Below are positions 21,601-31,504 of a stretch of DNA of 64,000 bases, in pieces (the stretch's first letter is position 1; each line of letters opens with the position of its first letter). The notes beneath the pieces are model-generated. The model made no database searches. It saw only the letters and a program-made list of their open reading frames with translations, and was not told the DNA's origin. Source of the stretch: Neodontobutis hainanensis (taxonomy: Eukaryota > Chordata > Actinopteri > Gobiiformes > Odontobutidae). The translations under genes were made by a program, and so were the position numbers. The stretch lies in the NCBI GenBank assembly GCA_024349245.1, contig JALDNG010000022.1:3117501-3181500 (forward strand), read 5' to 3'.

Positions 21601-24511
21601 GAGTTGGATTTTGAATTTGTACCCATTTCAACTAGATGCTTGGCGTCTTTACTATTCTCGTCCTGGTCTTTGATGTCGTCTTCCTCCTCCTCTTCCTCCT
21701 CTTCCTCCATGTCGCTGTCCAGGTAGCCAATGAGTAGCTCCGTGTCCGTCTCTATGTCGTCCACGGCCAGGTAGAAAATGTTCTCGCCATCCTAGAGCCC
21801 AAGAGAAAAGATACCATAGACATTAATCGTGTGACTGGCAGCCTATATGTGTGCCCTCAGGCTCAATATTCATTTGTGAGGATTTACACCAACTTAAGGT
21901 TAAAGAGCCAAAAAAGCAACTAAGTGCTTAGGACTTATTTAGAAATTGTTTTAGGACTTTCAAATTGGGCTCAAACATTCTCAGCCGACTCCGGTCTTTC
22001 TGTGAGGACTCTGCATGTCCTTCACGTGTTAGCGTGGGTTCTCTCTGGGTACTCCGGCTTCCTCCCACCGTCCAAAGACATGTATGTACAGGTTAATTGG
22101 CAACTCTAAAGTGTCCCTAGTGAATGAATGTGAGAGTAAATGGTTGTCTGTCAATGTTTGTCTCAATATGTCAGCCCTGCGACTAACAGGCCACTGTCCA
22201 GGGTGTACCCCGCCTCAGGCCCAAAGCTGCTGGGATAGGCTCCCGCAACCCCTAACGGGACAAAGCGGTAGAAAATGAATGAAAATGAATGAATGAACTT
22301 TCAAATTGAGTTCTGCCTGATGAGATTGGCACCCATTGCAAAAGTATTTTTTTTCATAATGGCAACACATTATGTCTGATTGCTAAAATACACAATACCT
22401 TTTCAGGAAATACACAATAACTTTCTGTTGAGGTTGGCCAAATGTTGAACTCATTTGGCCAAAACAACAGTTAGCTAAAGGCTGATTGAGGCCAGAGGTC
22501 AAAGCTCAAACCGCTTAAAAATGTTATCATTAACGTTCCCGTCCCAGAGGTCACAGTAATAAAATCAACCAGTCATTTTGCTTTAACTATGGGATTCTAA
22601 ATATACATAAATAATGATTAAGAAGAGGAAAGCCGCACAATAAATGTCAACGCTGATGAAAGACAGAGCTTAAACACACATGGACAACCTTTAAACGACC
22701 AATCACTTTCGGACATTTGTGTATTAAAGGAAGGAACTTCACCCCTAAGACCTTAAATGTTCATCTTCTCTTCGTTCAGACTCAATTTTTTTTATGCCAT
22801 GAGACAAAAAACATTTTTATCTTTAACATTGAAAAGCGGGAGGTGACATTTTCCAGAGACATAATGTGAGGGTTGTGCTCGGCGTATATCAGTGTGTTTT
22901 GGTGAGGCCTAAAATTGAGATTTAGAGCTAGTTAGAAATGTTTGCTTTTCATAAGCCTGGACAATGTTGTTTACACAAACCATGCAAATATCTCAAAAAA
23001 TGTCAAAGAAAACGCTTTCATTAAACAGCAAATGTTATAAAGATTCCAATATAAACAAATGTACGTATGCAACCCATTCAAAATGAGAATGTCTTTTTCC
23101 TTTTAGGATGGCTTACTGGTCGTTTAGGGATTCATTGTCCACTGAAAAGAAAATATACCTGAATGGCAGCCAAGTTCTTCTGCTCTTGTGAAGGCGCCTG
23201 ATGGACAAACCGCAGCCAGTTGGCATAACGTGGGTTACTAGCATCCAGAATATACAGAACATCTCCTTTACTGCCACGAACCTGAGAGAAACACGTCACT
23301 GGATCAGCTTTCAGAATAGAAAGTACTCACTCTGTTCCTTTGTCTTGTTACAACAAAGTGTCTGGCTTCAGCATATTAGCACATAATCATGTTCATGGGC
23401 CTCCACCTCACAATGTGGCAACAACAGATAACTACATCACAGCCTTTGTTTTCTTATAATGTGGGGAAAAAAAGGTCTTAATTGGTTTTCATGTGCTATC
23501 CATCTACGCCATACTGTATAATTCAATTAGGGTCTTTTATCACTTGAAACACATGCATATGGCTAAGAACTACTAAGAAATTGACAATATTGATGTATTT
23601 TGGCAGAATGGGCACAGTGCAGTCAGATGTGTGTGCAGTCACCTCCCACATTAGCCTTGTGTCTGAGCTCTCATCCAGTTCACTAGGCAGCTTTTTCTCA
23701 CCAGCAAATGGGCCAAACTTTTCTCCCTTAAAAACAAAGAAAGGGGTCACATGTCAAACACACTGCCAACATGAATTGTAGCTATACACTGTACACTCCA
23801 GTAACTATCCAAAACTGTTCTCTGCAGTGATACAAATTGGACAGCTTCAGTAGTGTGCTTGATGTGACATGGGAATACATCCCTCTGTATTTTTTTCCTT
23901 TTGAGTTTCCAAAAGTTCCTAGCGTCAGGGGGCGTGGCCTAAATAGTTCATCCATGTATTACAACAGTAATACAAGTATCCTATGGCTCACATGACAACG
24001 ACCACCTCAATGTACATGAGTAACAAATAATTCATGAAGTCACTTGGGACATGTCATCGTTTGAGTGACTTCAATGGAGAATGTCTGCTGCTTTGTATAA
24101 AACATGTAAAGTTGAGAACAATAGGCTGAAAGTGCGGACAATGTAGCCTGCATAATGTAGCCACTTTTGAGGCACGAGGCAGTCGCGGGACCCTTCCTCC
24201 AACATGAATATATTGTTGTGGAGCTTCACGAGACAAACGAGCGAAATTACTGTAGCTACGTGGCACTTCACGTCAGAGCAACTCGGGGCTCACTTCAGTT
24301 CTGACAGCACCGAGGAGGAATACGGCGGACAAAAACGCACCAAACTAATATAAATTGAACTTACATAAACTTGTGTTCGTGTTAAAGGTATAAAACTGCC
24401 CACTGAGGAAAAACAAACCTTTTTCACTCGCCTCGCCGTGTAAAGACCGATTCCATCCTGGACCTTAGACGATTTCAGAGAGAATCTGTCGGGCACGTAC
24501 ATACCCAACAT
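10419..24511 (-). CDS. prdm5: prdm5, PR-domain zinc-finger protein 5 (5' part, 13 coding exons)
   Basis: PRDM5 is a nuclear DNA-binding transcription regulator. In the literature it recruits G9a and HDAC1 and controls collagen and extracellular-matrix genes; human loss causes brittle cornea syndrome 2. Coding exons on the minus strand: 24511-24419, 23726-23643, 23281-23159, 21791-21623, 21510-21333, 21087-20995, 20912-20791, 19767-19688, 18624-18540, 18459-18302, 17892-17799, 13562-13402, 10512-10419. All have AG acceptors and GT donors, and phases join without a break (511 full codons plus one base). Exons 1-4 encode the PR domain, beginning MLGMYVPDRFSL as in human; exons 5-13 encode C2H2 or C2HC fingers 1-12 of the expected 16. 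Fingers 13-16 are missing because the gene runs off the left edge, not because it is broken. An in-frame ATG two codons upstream (24517) could also start it; homology and an A at -3 favour 24511. Identification is near certain. Confidence 0.97.
10513..13401. other. prdm5 intron 12
   Basis: Unique sequence with no recognised gene. A near-palindrome, CTGCACACTACAGTGTGCAG, lies at 12276-12295. A GGGCCAAATGCAGTCC-type string near 13000 may be an old MITE trace. Confidence 0.5.
13402..13562 (-). CDS. prdm5: prdm5 coding exon 12 (fingers 10-11)
   Basis: It encodes ERTFKCDQCNSTFKRKDTLN (finger 10, with an H-x4-H end) and CDLCEKAFVTPSVLKSHKK (finger 11, completed in exon 13). The acceptor is GCTACAG and the donor AAG/GTGAAT. 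Confidence 0.96.
14809..14860. repeat. 23-bp near-perfect hairpin
   Basis: GCAAAATTGG followed by GGA(6)AGATG (14809-14831) pairs with CATC-T(10)-CCAATTTTGC (14837-14860) around the loop CTTGC. There are two mismatched positions and one length difference. Confidence 0.8.
15040..15480 (+). mobile_element. Non-LTR retrotransposon fragment (reverse transcriptase C-terminal part)
   Basis: Plus-strand translation with stops gives VDAYKYLATMFD, LKFDKNTEAVVKRGQRQVHL, LNSFSVSKLILCNFF and DKNSLNNIVKLCSKA. These are the ordered C-terminal blocks of fish LINE reverse transcriptases (YKYLG..FD, KNTE..K.GQ..L..LR, LNSF.V). It is degenerate and lacks the 5' end. Confidence 0.7.
15470..15810. mobile_element. 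Putative MITE-like insert with AT palindrome
   Basis: The segment begins GCAGACATTTCCAAAGGCAA and ends near AAATCCGGCCCGTCTGG, resembling a second copy at 31944-32185 (CAGACATGCCCAAAGTCCGG...GGCCCG). It interrupts the LINE. No clean terminal repeat or target duplication was found, so the class is uncertain. Confidence 0.4.
15491..15624. repeat. (TA)n microsatellite within a large palindrome
   Basis: About 80 bp of TA dinucleotides (15528-15606) separate arms TATGGCCCTCATTTTATATA and TATATAGAATGAGGGCCATA. Across 23 bp the arms agree at 21 positions as inverted repeats. Confidence 0.9.
15811..15992 (+). mobile_element. Widespread teleost interspersed repeat (class uncertain)
   Basis: CCATGCCACGCTCAAAATTG at 15811 through TAATAATCCTTTAGGTGAGT is a sequence I recognise as highly repeated in fish genomes. 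I cannot name its family with certainty. Confidence 0.5.
16000..16255 (+). mobile_element. Probable 3' end of the interrupted LINE
   Basis: TTGCACTTATCTACTTGCTG-type sequence leads to GAATTCCCCTAATGGGATAA and ATAAAGTTTTCTGAACTGG, a typical fish LINE 3' terminus. Same orientation as 15040-15480, so it is likely the far end of that element, split by 15.48-15.99 kb. Confidence 0.45.
17799..17892 (-). CDS. prdm5: prdm5 coding exon 11 (finger 9)
   Basis: It encodes THSEERPFQCEECKALF and the rest of finger 9, which as far as I recall is identical to human over the whole exon. The acceptor is CTCTGTAG and the donor AATA/GTAAGT. Confidence 0.96.
18302..18459 (-). CDS. prdm5: prdm5 coding exon 10 (fingers 7-8)
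   Basis: It encodes EKRPYTCEVCNRSF (finger 7) and CKLCGKEFAHRNVYKNHKK (finger 8, whose last His is in exon 11). The acceptor is CTGATTAG and the donor AAAAAG/GTGAGT. Confidence 0.96.
18540..18624 (-). CDS. prdm5: prdm5 coding exon 9 (finger 6)
   Basis: It completes finger 5 (IHEIYEC) and encodes finger 6, CHACDKKFISTNQLKRHMIT plus the last His. The acceptor is TTTCAG and the donor TCGG/GTAAGA. Confidence 0.96.
18625..19687. other. prdm5 intron 8
   Basis: Unique AT-rich sequence with no feature seen. Confidence 0.6.
19688..19767 (-). CDS. prdm5: prdm5 coding exon 8 (finger 5)
   Basis: It encodes SARRKLTCTICNRKCSSS to LQEHRK. Finger 5 has Cys where most fingers have the conserved Phe, as in the human protein. 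The acceptor is TTGGCAG and the donor AAG/GTAAAG, phase 0. Confidence 0.95.
19768..20790. other. prdm5 intron 7
   Basis: Unique sequence with no feature seen. Confidence 0.6.
20791..20912 (-). CDS. prdm5: prdm5 coding exon 7 (finger 3 end, finger 4)
   Basis: It encodes YEQHKEACKGDARFICK and then finger 4, which has the unusual C-x4-C spacing (CKAESCGKRF) seen in human PRDM5. The acceptor is TTGGCAG and the donor CACAG/GTTAAC. Confidence 0.95.
20995..21087 (-). CDS. prdm5: prdm5 coding exon 6 (finger 2 end, finger 3 start)
   Basis: This exon is short: acceptor CCTCAG, donor TCCAG/GTAGAT, 93 bp. It adds the final Cys of finger 2 (VLHC), so that finger is C2HC, and the first half of finger 3 (CFLCHNTFSS). 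Its phase fits both neighbours exactly. Confidence 0.92.
21333..21510 (-). CDS. prdm5: prdm5 coding exon 5 (fingers 1-2)
   Basis: The reading frame that continues exon 4 gives LVIKKEDHPC, finger 1 (CLLCESSF...HLQSLH) and most of finger 2 (CRNCGKKF...LQRH). The His codon is split at the CA/GTGAGT donor. The longest open frame here is a different one and is a shadow. Confidence 0.95.
21623..21791 (-). CDS. prdm5: prdm5 coding exon 4
   Basis: DGENIFYLAVDDIETDTELL closes the PR domain. It is followed by an acidic linker with nine consecutive Glu residues and two Asp. The acceptor is GGCTCTAG and the donor ATGG/GTACAA, leaving one base to complete a Glu codon with exon 5. The Glu run comes from an impure GAG/GAA repeat and is longer than the human linker as I recall it. 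Confidence 0.93.
21985..22310 (+). mobile_element. Teleost non-LTR retrotransposon 3' fragment
   Basis: GGGTACTCCGGCTTCCTCCC, GTCCAAAGACATG, CAGGGTGTACCCCGCCTC, TGGGATAGGCTCCCGCAACC and a (GAATGAAAAT)-type tail form a very common fish LINE 3' region. It sits in prdm5 intron 3 (21792-23158), which otherwise holds nothing I recognise. Confidence 0.75.
23159..23281 (-). CDS. prdm5: prdm5 coding exon 3
   Basis: 41 codons, VRGSKGDVLYILDASNPRY to NLAAIQ, the core of the PR domain including the NWLRFV motif. The acceptor is CTCTCAG and the donor CAG/GTATAT; phase 0 at both ends. Confidence 0.96.
23643..23726 (-). CDS. prdm5: prdm5 coding exon 2
   Basis: 28 codons, GEKFGPFAGEKKLPS to RLMWE, in the PR domain. 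The acceptor is TTTTAAG and the donor GAG/GTGACT; phase 0 at both ends. The GPFAGE block is the PRDM-family signature. Confidence 0.96.
24419..24511 (-). CDS. prdm5: prdm5 coding exon 1
   Basis: 31 codons from MLGMYVPDRF to TARRVKK, the start of the PR domain. The donor is AAAAAG/GTTTGT, phase 0. The exon continues upstream as 5' UTR of unknown length. Confidence 0.95.
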
Positions 24512-24790
24512 TGTCATTACTGAGCAATGTCTCCTTCAATGAGAATAAGTTGGCTATCGCATATGTCAGCGGCTGTAAAGGAGCATTGTCAGTGTGATTT
24601 AGAGCGGAGTTTCTGCGTGGAGCGGTCCAGGTTCAACTTCTGTGTCTTCTGCTGCAGAAAAGCTAGCTGCGTCCTGATTGGTCCAAAGTTTGTAACCAGA
24701 AGCAATGCTTTCTGTCGTGCAGCTTGCCGCCTGTCAGACCGCTGCTCAGCCTGGCAACGCTGCCCTGGGACAACTGCAGTGGTAGCTAGA
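24512..24790 (-). promoter_or_regulatory. prdm5: prdm5 5' UTR and proximal promoter
   Basis: The stretch directly upstream of the prdm5 start is richer in GC than its flanks. It carries an inverted ATTGG at 24677-24681, a CCAAT box on the gene strand about 165 bp before the ATG. I see no TATA box. The transcription start is not visible from sequence alone. Confidence 0.5.
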
Positions 24791-25010
24791 TAAAACTGGG
24801 TTTAGATAAAAAATAAAAATAAACATAAAAAGAACATTTATAATTACTTACCAAGTGAGTCTTTGAGGCTAGTACCTTTTGTGTCTCCCACGTTTAATCC
24901 AAAGGCTTTTAAATATAGAATAACACAATGTGCCTCAAAACACATATAAAACCACATATTTTTGCTCTACATGAGCAAATCAGAGTAAAACTAAATTTAG
25001 AAAAATAAAC

Positions 25011-25092
<82 letters not shown>
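25011..25092. repeat. (TTA)n microsatellite, about 27 units
   Basis: An uninterrupted TTA trinucleotide run of about 82 bp in the intergenic region upstream of prdm5. Confidence 0.97.
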
Positions 25093-25609
25093 CAGGCTAA
25101 TTAAACTTACGCAATGTGTACGTGTAGAACTGGAGTTAATCCAAAATCAATCAAAAGTATTTTGATCAATTTACTTAAATATTGTATTTGGAATACATTT
25201 TCTAAAGAGTTAATAGTAATTTAACTTAATTTTTTTGAGTAACCTGAGTTCTGACCACCTGACGACTCTTATAGAATAACCAAATAGAATGGTCAACTCT
25301 GATTAAATGAAAGCCTAAATTCAATAGTCAGATGTTTATAAGGGTAATGGTGAAGGAAAAAAAGAACTTTCACAGTACAATATGCATATGTACCATTTTT
25401 TGAATTCGTTAATAACCTCAAAAATCTCAGCCTACTGTGTTTGGCTTTTGATTTATTGATCATATGATACAGAAACCACACTGCATCAACAACATGTGGA
25501 CATGCTGATCTTTTGACTTAAAAAGGCCGGGACAGAAACCACACACCTTCTGACCTGAAGATGAAATACATCGTCTACAAATTGCAATTGTCAATATATA
25601 TCATATATA

Positions 25610-27022
25610 CTCTGGCAGAATTTGTAATTTTTTTTGGGCCATTTTTAGAGAATATGATGGTTAACGCAAAAAAATTTTTTTTACTCATAGTTAGCGGTTG
25701 GGTGAAGCCATTTATTGTCATACAATTGTGTTTACTCTTTTTAAATTATAATGACAACATAAACTACCTAAATGACTCTGATCCAAAGTTTACATACCCC
25801 AGTTCTTAATACTATGTATTGCCACCTTTAACATCAATGACAGCTTTTTTGTGGTAGTTGTGGATGAGGCTCTTTATTTTCTCAGATGGTAAGGCTGCCC
25901 TTTCTTTTTGACAAAAAGACTCCAGTTCCTGTAAATTTTTGGGCTGTCTTACATGAACTGCACGTTTGAGATCTCCCCAGAGTGGCTCAATGATGTTGAG
26001 GTCAGGAGTCAGATGGCCAGTCCAGGATCTTCACTTTATTCTGCTGTAGCCAATGACAGGTCAACTTGTGCTTTGGATTGTTGTCATGTTGGAAAGTCCA
26101 AGTACGTCCCATGCGCAGCTCCCGGGCTACAAGTGAAAATTTTCCTACAGTATTTTTTGATATCATGCTGCATTTATCTTTTCCTGTGCCTTTGTAGCTC
26201 ACACATCCCCAAAACATCAGCGATCCATGTTTAACAACAGGAATAGTGTATCTTTCATCATAGGCCTTGTTGACTCCAGAGGTTTTGAGGCTTGTCTCTG
26301 TGCTGTTTTGTGTATTGTAAGTGTGATGCTTTGAGGCATTTGTGTAGTAATGGCTTTCTTCTGGCGACTCAACCATGCAGCCCATTTTTCTTTAAGTGCC
26401 TCATTATTGTGCATCTTGAAACAGCCACACCCCTTTTTTTTAGAGAGTCCTGTATTTCAGCTGAAGTTATTTGTGGGGTTTTCTTTGGATCCCGAACAAT
26501 TTTCCTGGCAGAAAAATTTTTGTTGGTCTACATAACCTTTTCATTTTCAACTTTTTTATGAGAGTTTGAACACTGCTGATTGGCATTCTCAATTCCTTGG
26601 ATATCTTTTTATATCCATTTCCTGTTTTATACAGTTCAAGTACCCTTTCCCGCAGACCCTTTGACAATTATTTTGCTTTCCCCATGACACAGAATACAGA
26701 AAACACCAGTGCAGCACTGGATGAAAGATGCAAGAGTCTGTCAGGAGCCCAGACACTCACTGACCTTTTATACACACACAATGATTACAAGCGAACAAAT
26801 CACAGGTGAGGATGGTTACCTTTAGTAGCCATTCAGACCTGTTTGTGTCAACTTGTGTGCATGTTATCTGGCCAAAATAAGGGTCATTTGGGTAGTTTCT
26901 GTTGTCATTATGATAAACACAGTTGTTTTACAATAAATGGTTTCACCCAACCACTTACTATGAGTGAAAAAAAGTAATATTCTCTGAAAAATGGTTAAAA
27001 AAAATCATCATTCAACATCACT
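25610..27022 (-). mobile_element. Tc1-like DNA transposon, inactive copy
   Basis: The element is about 1.41 kb, bounded by TA at 25608-25609 and 27023-27024. Its ends are long terminal inverted repeats: GGTTGGGTGAAGCCATTTAT (left) against GGTTGGGTGAAACCATTTAT (right, reverse complement), with similarity running well over 100 bp, including AATGACAACA and AACTACC blocks. The transposase lies between them on the minus strand. Confidence 0.9.
25812..26685 (-). pseudogene. Tc1-like transposase, broken
   Basis: The original start at 26685 reads MGKAK and then a stop at codon 6. Next come SKGLRERVLELYKTGNGYKK (helix-turn-helix), VKHGSLMFWGC, FQHDNNPKHK (second catalytic Asp) and, in another frame, PDLNIIEPLWGDLK (catalytic Glu) to a TAG at 25814-25812. 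A two-base deletion near 26003 shifts the frame before PDLN. The Asp-Glu interval is 32 residues instead of the usual 34, consistent with a six-base loss. Other frameshifts lie at about 26390-26470. It cannot encode an active transposase. Confidence 0.88.
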
Positions 27023-27024
27023 TA

Positions 27025-27488
27025 AAGTACAAGTATGAGTCAAAGTCTAAGTCATTAAAAAAATTTTGAGTCTGAGTCAAGTCACTTTTAGTTAAACTGC
27101 AAGTTTAAGTCACTAAAGAAAGGTCCAAGTCGAGTCCAAGCCAAGTCCAAGTCACCAAAGTGAGTTATAAATCTGAAAACTGTGGGAGCCAAACTGACTG
27201 ATGATTTGGATTATAGTTTTGTATAAGCTTATTTCATTAAACACATTTAATGGAGTTTTGACTTTTAGGGACTGGGAGTTAAATGGGAGCAGCTTTCCCT
27301 ACTATGACCACATACAACAGGCAGTGATTGTGCTGTCGATCTGCATGACTTGCGAGTGACCTTTGTGCTCAAGTCCATGTCTAAGTTGAAGTTATCAGTT
27401 TTCAAGTCCAAGTCAAGTCTCAAGTCCTTGTGTCTCTCGGAGTCGAGTCACAAAAATGAGCCAGGGACTCAAGTACTCCATCTCTGAT
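27025..27488. mobile_element. Non-autonomous hAT-like element rich in AAGTCNAAGTC
   Basis: Many GAGTC/AAGTC repeats on the left (CAAGTCGAGTCCAAGCCAAG) and right (AAGTCCAAGTCAAGTCTCAA) flank unrelated sequence. The right end, reversed, reads ATCAGAGATGGAGTACTTGA, like a known group of fish hAT-type elements. It touches the Tc1 end; its own left terminus looks incomplete. Confidence 0.5.
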
Positions 27489-30400
27489 ATGTATAACGCT
27501 GAACATTTGTGAGCATGTATTAGTAGCTACAAGATAATTCGTATTTATGTTAAAGATGTTTTTCTGAGCTGTTTACTGTATAAGCTTAGCTATGGATGTG
27601 TTTTTTAAGGCATAGAAATTACCACCAACTAAATACGCCAGTGTAAATTGAACTTCGCCGAGCAGACCTAACATTAACTAACATCATGTCATTCCCATCT
27701 GGCCTCACCTTGATTTGTTGACTTTCACTCATCACAGCCAGATTAGATCCTGTCTAATCACTGACTGTTTGTGTACATTGTGTTTTCAAACACCTCTTCA
27801 GCAAACCTCTTTCCCCTTTAATCAGCCTCGTGTCAGTGTCAGGCTGGTTTTGTTTACCATGTCTGTAGCTGGTGTTTATGCCCGTGGCTTCCTGTTGTGT
27901 TGCGACCGTCTGCTGGGTGATTGGTTCAGGGGAACACTGACAGTTGGGAATTACAGCAAAAGGCTAAATCATGATGTACATGTTTACCTCAGAGTCAATG
28001 AGCTGGTGCCCCTCAGTGTCTCTGCCAGATGTTACTGACGGCTCTCCAGTCAAGAACATGCAAAGCTGTCAAGATGGGAGATTAAAACCTTGTAATAAGT
28101 CTTTCTCAGTGACATCAGAGCCAAAGTGAGTTTTTGAAGGGCTTACAATAGAAACCAAATAGTCATTGTCATTAAAGCAGACCATGTCTTGACTGATATT
28201 GAGAAAAAAAAACCTATTATGTCCCCATTTTGAACTGCCGTTGACCCAAATGGTCTCATAACACCTTTTTTCTTTTTATAATGAGCTAGGCTGAGCTTGA
28301 CTTTTTGAGAGATCACAGCTTGACCTGTCTTTGTGCCTAAAAGACAGTTATTTTGTTTTACAGAGGTCCAGCAGCAATACAGTTTATCTGAAAAGTACTG
28401 GCTAATGATTATGCAGCAATTGGCATATTCTGACAGTTTCAGTCGCATACCATAGAAAAGTCATGTGTATTGTGGAGGTGTCTATAAAGCCTTCCTCTAT
28501 ATTTACAATGACTAGAGAGTTGAGACACCAAATTATTTGACATTTTTTAAACAATTTGTTTTCTGAACCCTTTACCTGCCCTTTTGAAATGATTATGATC
28601 AAAACTTACAAAAATAAAAAATGGATTAATTTAATTAAAGGTGTCCCTGTTTACATTAACAGGTTAGAAAAAAAACAAATCAGTTAACTTGGCTGGCTAG
28701 TTTGAAGGAGTTTTATGTTTTTTGAAGGTTTTATGAACGTCTGTTACTTTTCTGATTATGAGCATCACCTTGTAGCAACAGCTTGCAACTTTGATACTAT
28801 TATGTTTTGCATTTACAAAATTCTTAGCGTATTCAAGATAAGCCAACCCCTGGATAAAGTTTTAAGGCTTTGGTGACATCACCCTCTTTGTCCCCAGAAG
28901 CTTGAAGAGTTGAGTCCTACAGGGAGACTTAGAGGTTGATCCCAGCTCTGAGAGGCTCTTTGTGTGTATGTCCACCCCACCCATGTTTTTGGTCCATTTG
29001 GGCCTCTGTTGACCTCTCTGTCAGAGATCTGGCCTGTCAGGGCAAGACAATTAAATGTCACGACCCCTTTTTTCTTCATTTGCCCTTTGATGACCCTCAA
29101 AACCATTAACTTTCACTCAGCTTTCACTAAGAGCCATGATCTGCAACACCTGCAAAAAACACACTCAGGATTCTTCTCTTAAACCGAGGAACGTATATTC
29201 AGGATCATTATGATTCTTGAATGAGCATTTATTCACATGGTTCATTATTGGCACAACAAATAGGGCCTTATTTGGAATATCCTCACCATGATCCACGATC
29301 ATCAGTAGAAAAGGAGTTAACAATCTATTGTTGTAATATTTAACACCCATTTTTAAATTTTTTGCACATTCCTGATTTTAAAGTGTTAAATTTATTGAAT
29401 CCTCTCATCAGATGACATGAAACATTCAAATACAGGAGTTACTGTCAATTTTACATAGGTGTGAACACTCTCCCATAGTGCAAAATTGGACAGCTCCAAA
29501 CCTGCATGGACATTTTAGTATTGCCTGTAATAAAATAAAATTCGTTGAATAAGGACAAACGTTGTATGAATAATGTTAGAAGACAGCACCAGCAGACATC
29601 AGACATTCAGGGTTTGGGGAACTATGAACAATGACATCAGAATTATTGGTCCCATTGGACTAACAGTGAAACTAAGCTGGAACTGCTCGGTGGCTGGACC
29701 GCCAGCATGAGAAGGCCGAACACTGCAGAAACCACATTCGGGACATGGTGAAGGAACAGAGTGCATTGAAATAAATACTTTCAGGGATCCTTTTTTTTAA
29801 GTAAATATTTTCTCTGGAGGAAAACCTCAGTTTGGCAAACGGTTCCATACAAGGTTTTCCAAATGGAAGAGCATTTTTCTGAAATCTTCCAAACCTGATA
29901 CTGTAGATTAAGGAGGCCAGACCACCTTTTGTTTCATGTTTCACAAACCCCCACAGCCCCTCACCACAGCTCCCTATTTCAAGGCTGTCGCTGAATAGCC
30001 AGCAAACCATTTCCTGAAACGCCGAGGTCACTGGATAAATAGTGTTTTCATTTGACAACCCCGGGTCACCACAAAAGGAGGGTCTTCAGAGAGAGCCTTT
30101 TGAAATTACTGTACTGATGAAGCGTGAGAAATTACAGGCACTTACAAGTGATTTCATGAGCACAAGAGAGCAAGGGGACCACCCCTACGCAGCCGTGGCA
30201 AAGTGTACACAAACACACAAACACACTGGCTTTATATAGTGCAAATCTGATACAGGAGACACACACACAGATTCACGCAGCAGTTAAAGCCTCATCCAGC
30301 GACCCTCAGCTACTGCATAAATCATGAGTATAATAACTATAACTGCATTTAATTCCACTGACCTTACATTAAATTATATAGTGGGTTTAAATGAAAGTCA

Positions 30401-31500
30401 TATTCAAGATCCATTATGGGTTTTTTTGCTGCTTGAGTTATCCTAATGCCGATCGTCTGAGACGGGCAATGCCCAAGGGCCACTGCTCCCTGGCTCTCCA
30501 CCCTTCCTGGGAATGGGCTCTCAGTCAGGATGGGTTTGGAAAGAAGCCTCTTATTCCTGCCGATCCCTTTGCTAAATCAGAAATATGTAGCGCTGGTTTG
30601 GACCAAAGCCTTCACAATGATCCATCCCTGAAGCCACTGCAGTGGAATCACTTTCATTATGGCAGTCTCTTCTTTACATCACAGCTGGGGTTCCTCTGTG
30701 TTCGTGTATATGACCACTTAAGAGAGCTTTCTCTGTACCAAGCCCCAAAATTTCATTTGGAAGATTCAGTGAGTTTGGCTTCACTGCAACACTACGTAAC
30801 ATTTACCTCATTCTAATCATATCAAAGTTTCATAAAACAGGGAGAATAACCCATCTACATCTAACTGATCAGTTCGCAGTTGCAACTTTCGCAGTAGTTT
30901 TATAACTATTTAATGTGTTGACCAACAAAAACTGTATCTAATTGTGAAAGGGACAATCTGGCTGTATAGTGTACATCCGTCATATTTTAGTTCCAAAGTT
31001 TTAATGGACAGTGATTATTGGTGTGTTCATTTTCTCATATTGACCTACCTAAAATATGTCAGATTTTTATTGATTTTGATCTTGTTGTAAAAAGTTAAAC
31101 CGTGAAAATCTAACACTGTAACACTAGACTGTACATGTCAGAGATATGTTTCTTCATCCACTGTCTTTGCAACCGACTAATTTTAACAGTGTGTGCCAGG
31201 TGACAGTACACCTAGGGCCTTCTTTGTAGTGAATATCTGAAAACGGGGTTGTTTTGAGTTTTTTTCCAGTGTAATGCTACTGAGCTGTACAGACGTGTCA
31301 ACGCTGTGTTGTTTCACAACCTATTGTGCTCCAAAATTTTACAGATTTCTGTACCCTTCTCGGGCACCCAAAGCACTTTACATGATGGTGTGACATCTTG
31401 ACTTGAAGTAGCTTGGTTTCATGTGTTTTTTGAGACTTGTAGACTATGTTTTTTGAAAACTTCCTAATGCTTTTCTATATAACCTATAGTTGTCTGTATT
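27489..31500. other. prdm5-ndnf intergenic DNA
   Basis: No gene was recognised. Open frames at 29672-30058 (minus, 128 aa) and 30391-30816 (plus, 141 aa) have no recognisable domain and no splice context. The GC-richer 29.6-30.8 kb stretch could hold conserved non-coding elements. A short piece at 31352-31390 matches the MITE at 50131-50169 in reverse. Confidence 0.45.
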
Positions 31501-31504
31501 GTTG

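Noticed and set aside
29672..30058. 128-codon minus-strand open frame
   Set aside because: No recognisable domain; the frame looks like chance in a GC-richer patch.
30391..30816. 141-codon plus-strand open frame
   Set aside because: No recognised family, no repeat structure and no splice or promoter context. It may sit in a conserved non-coding stretch.
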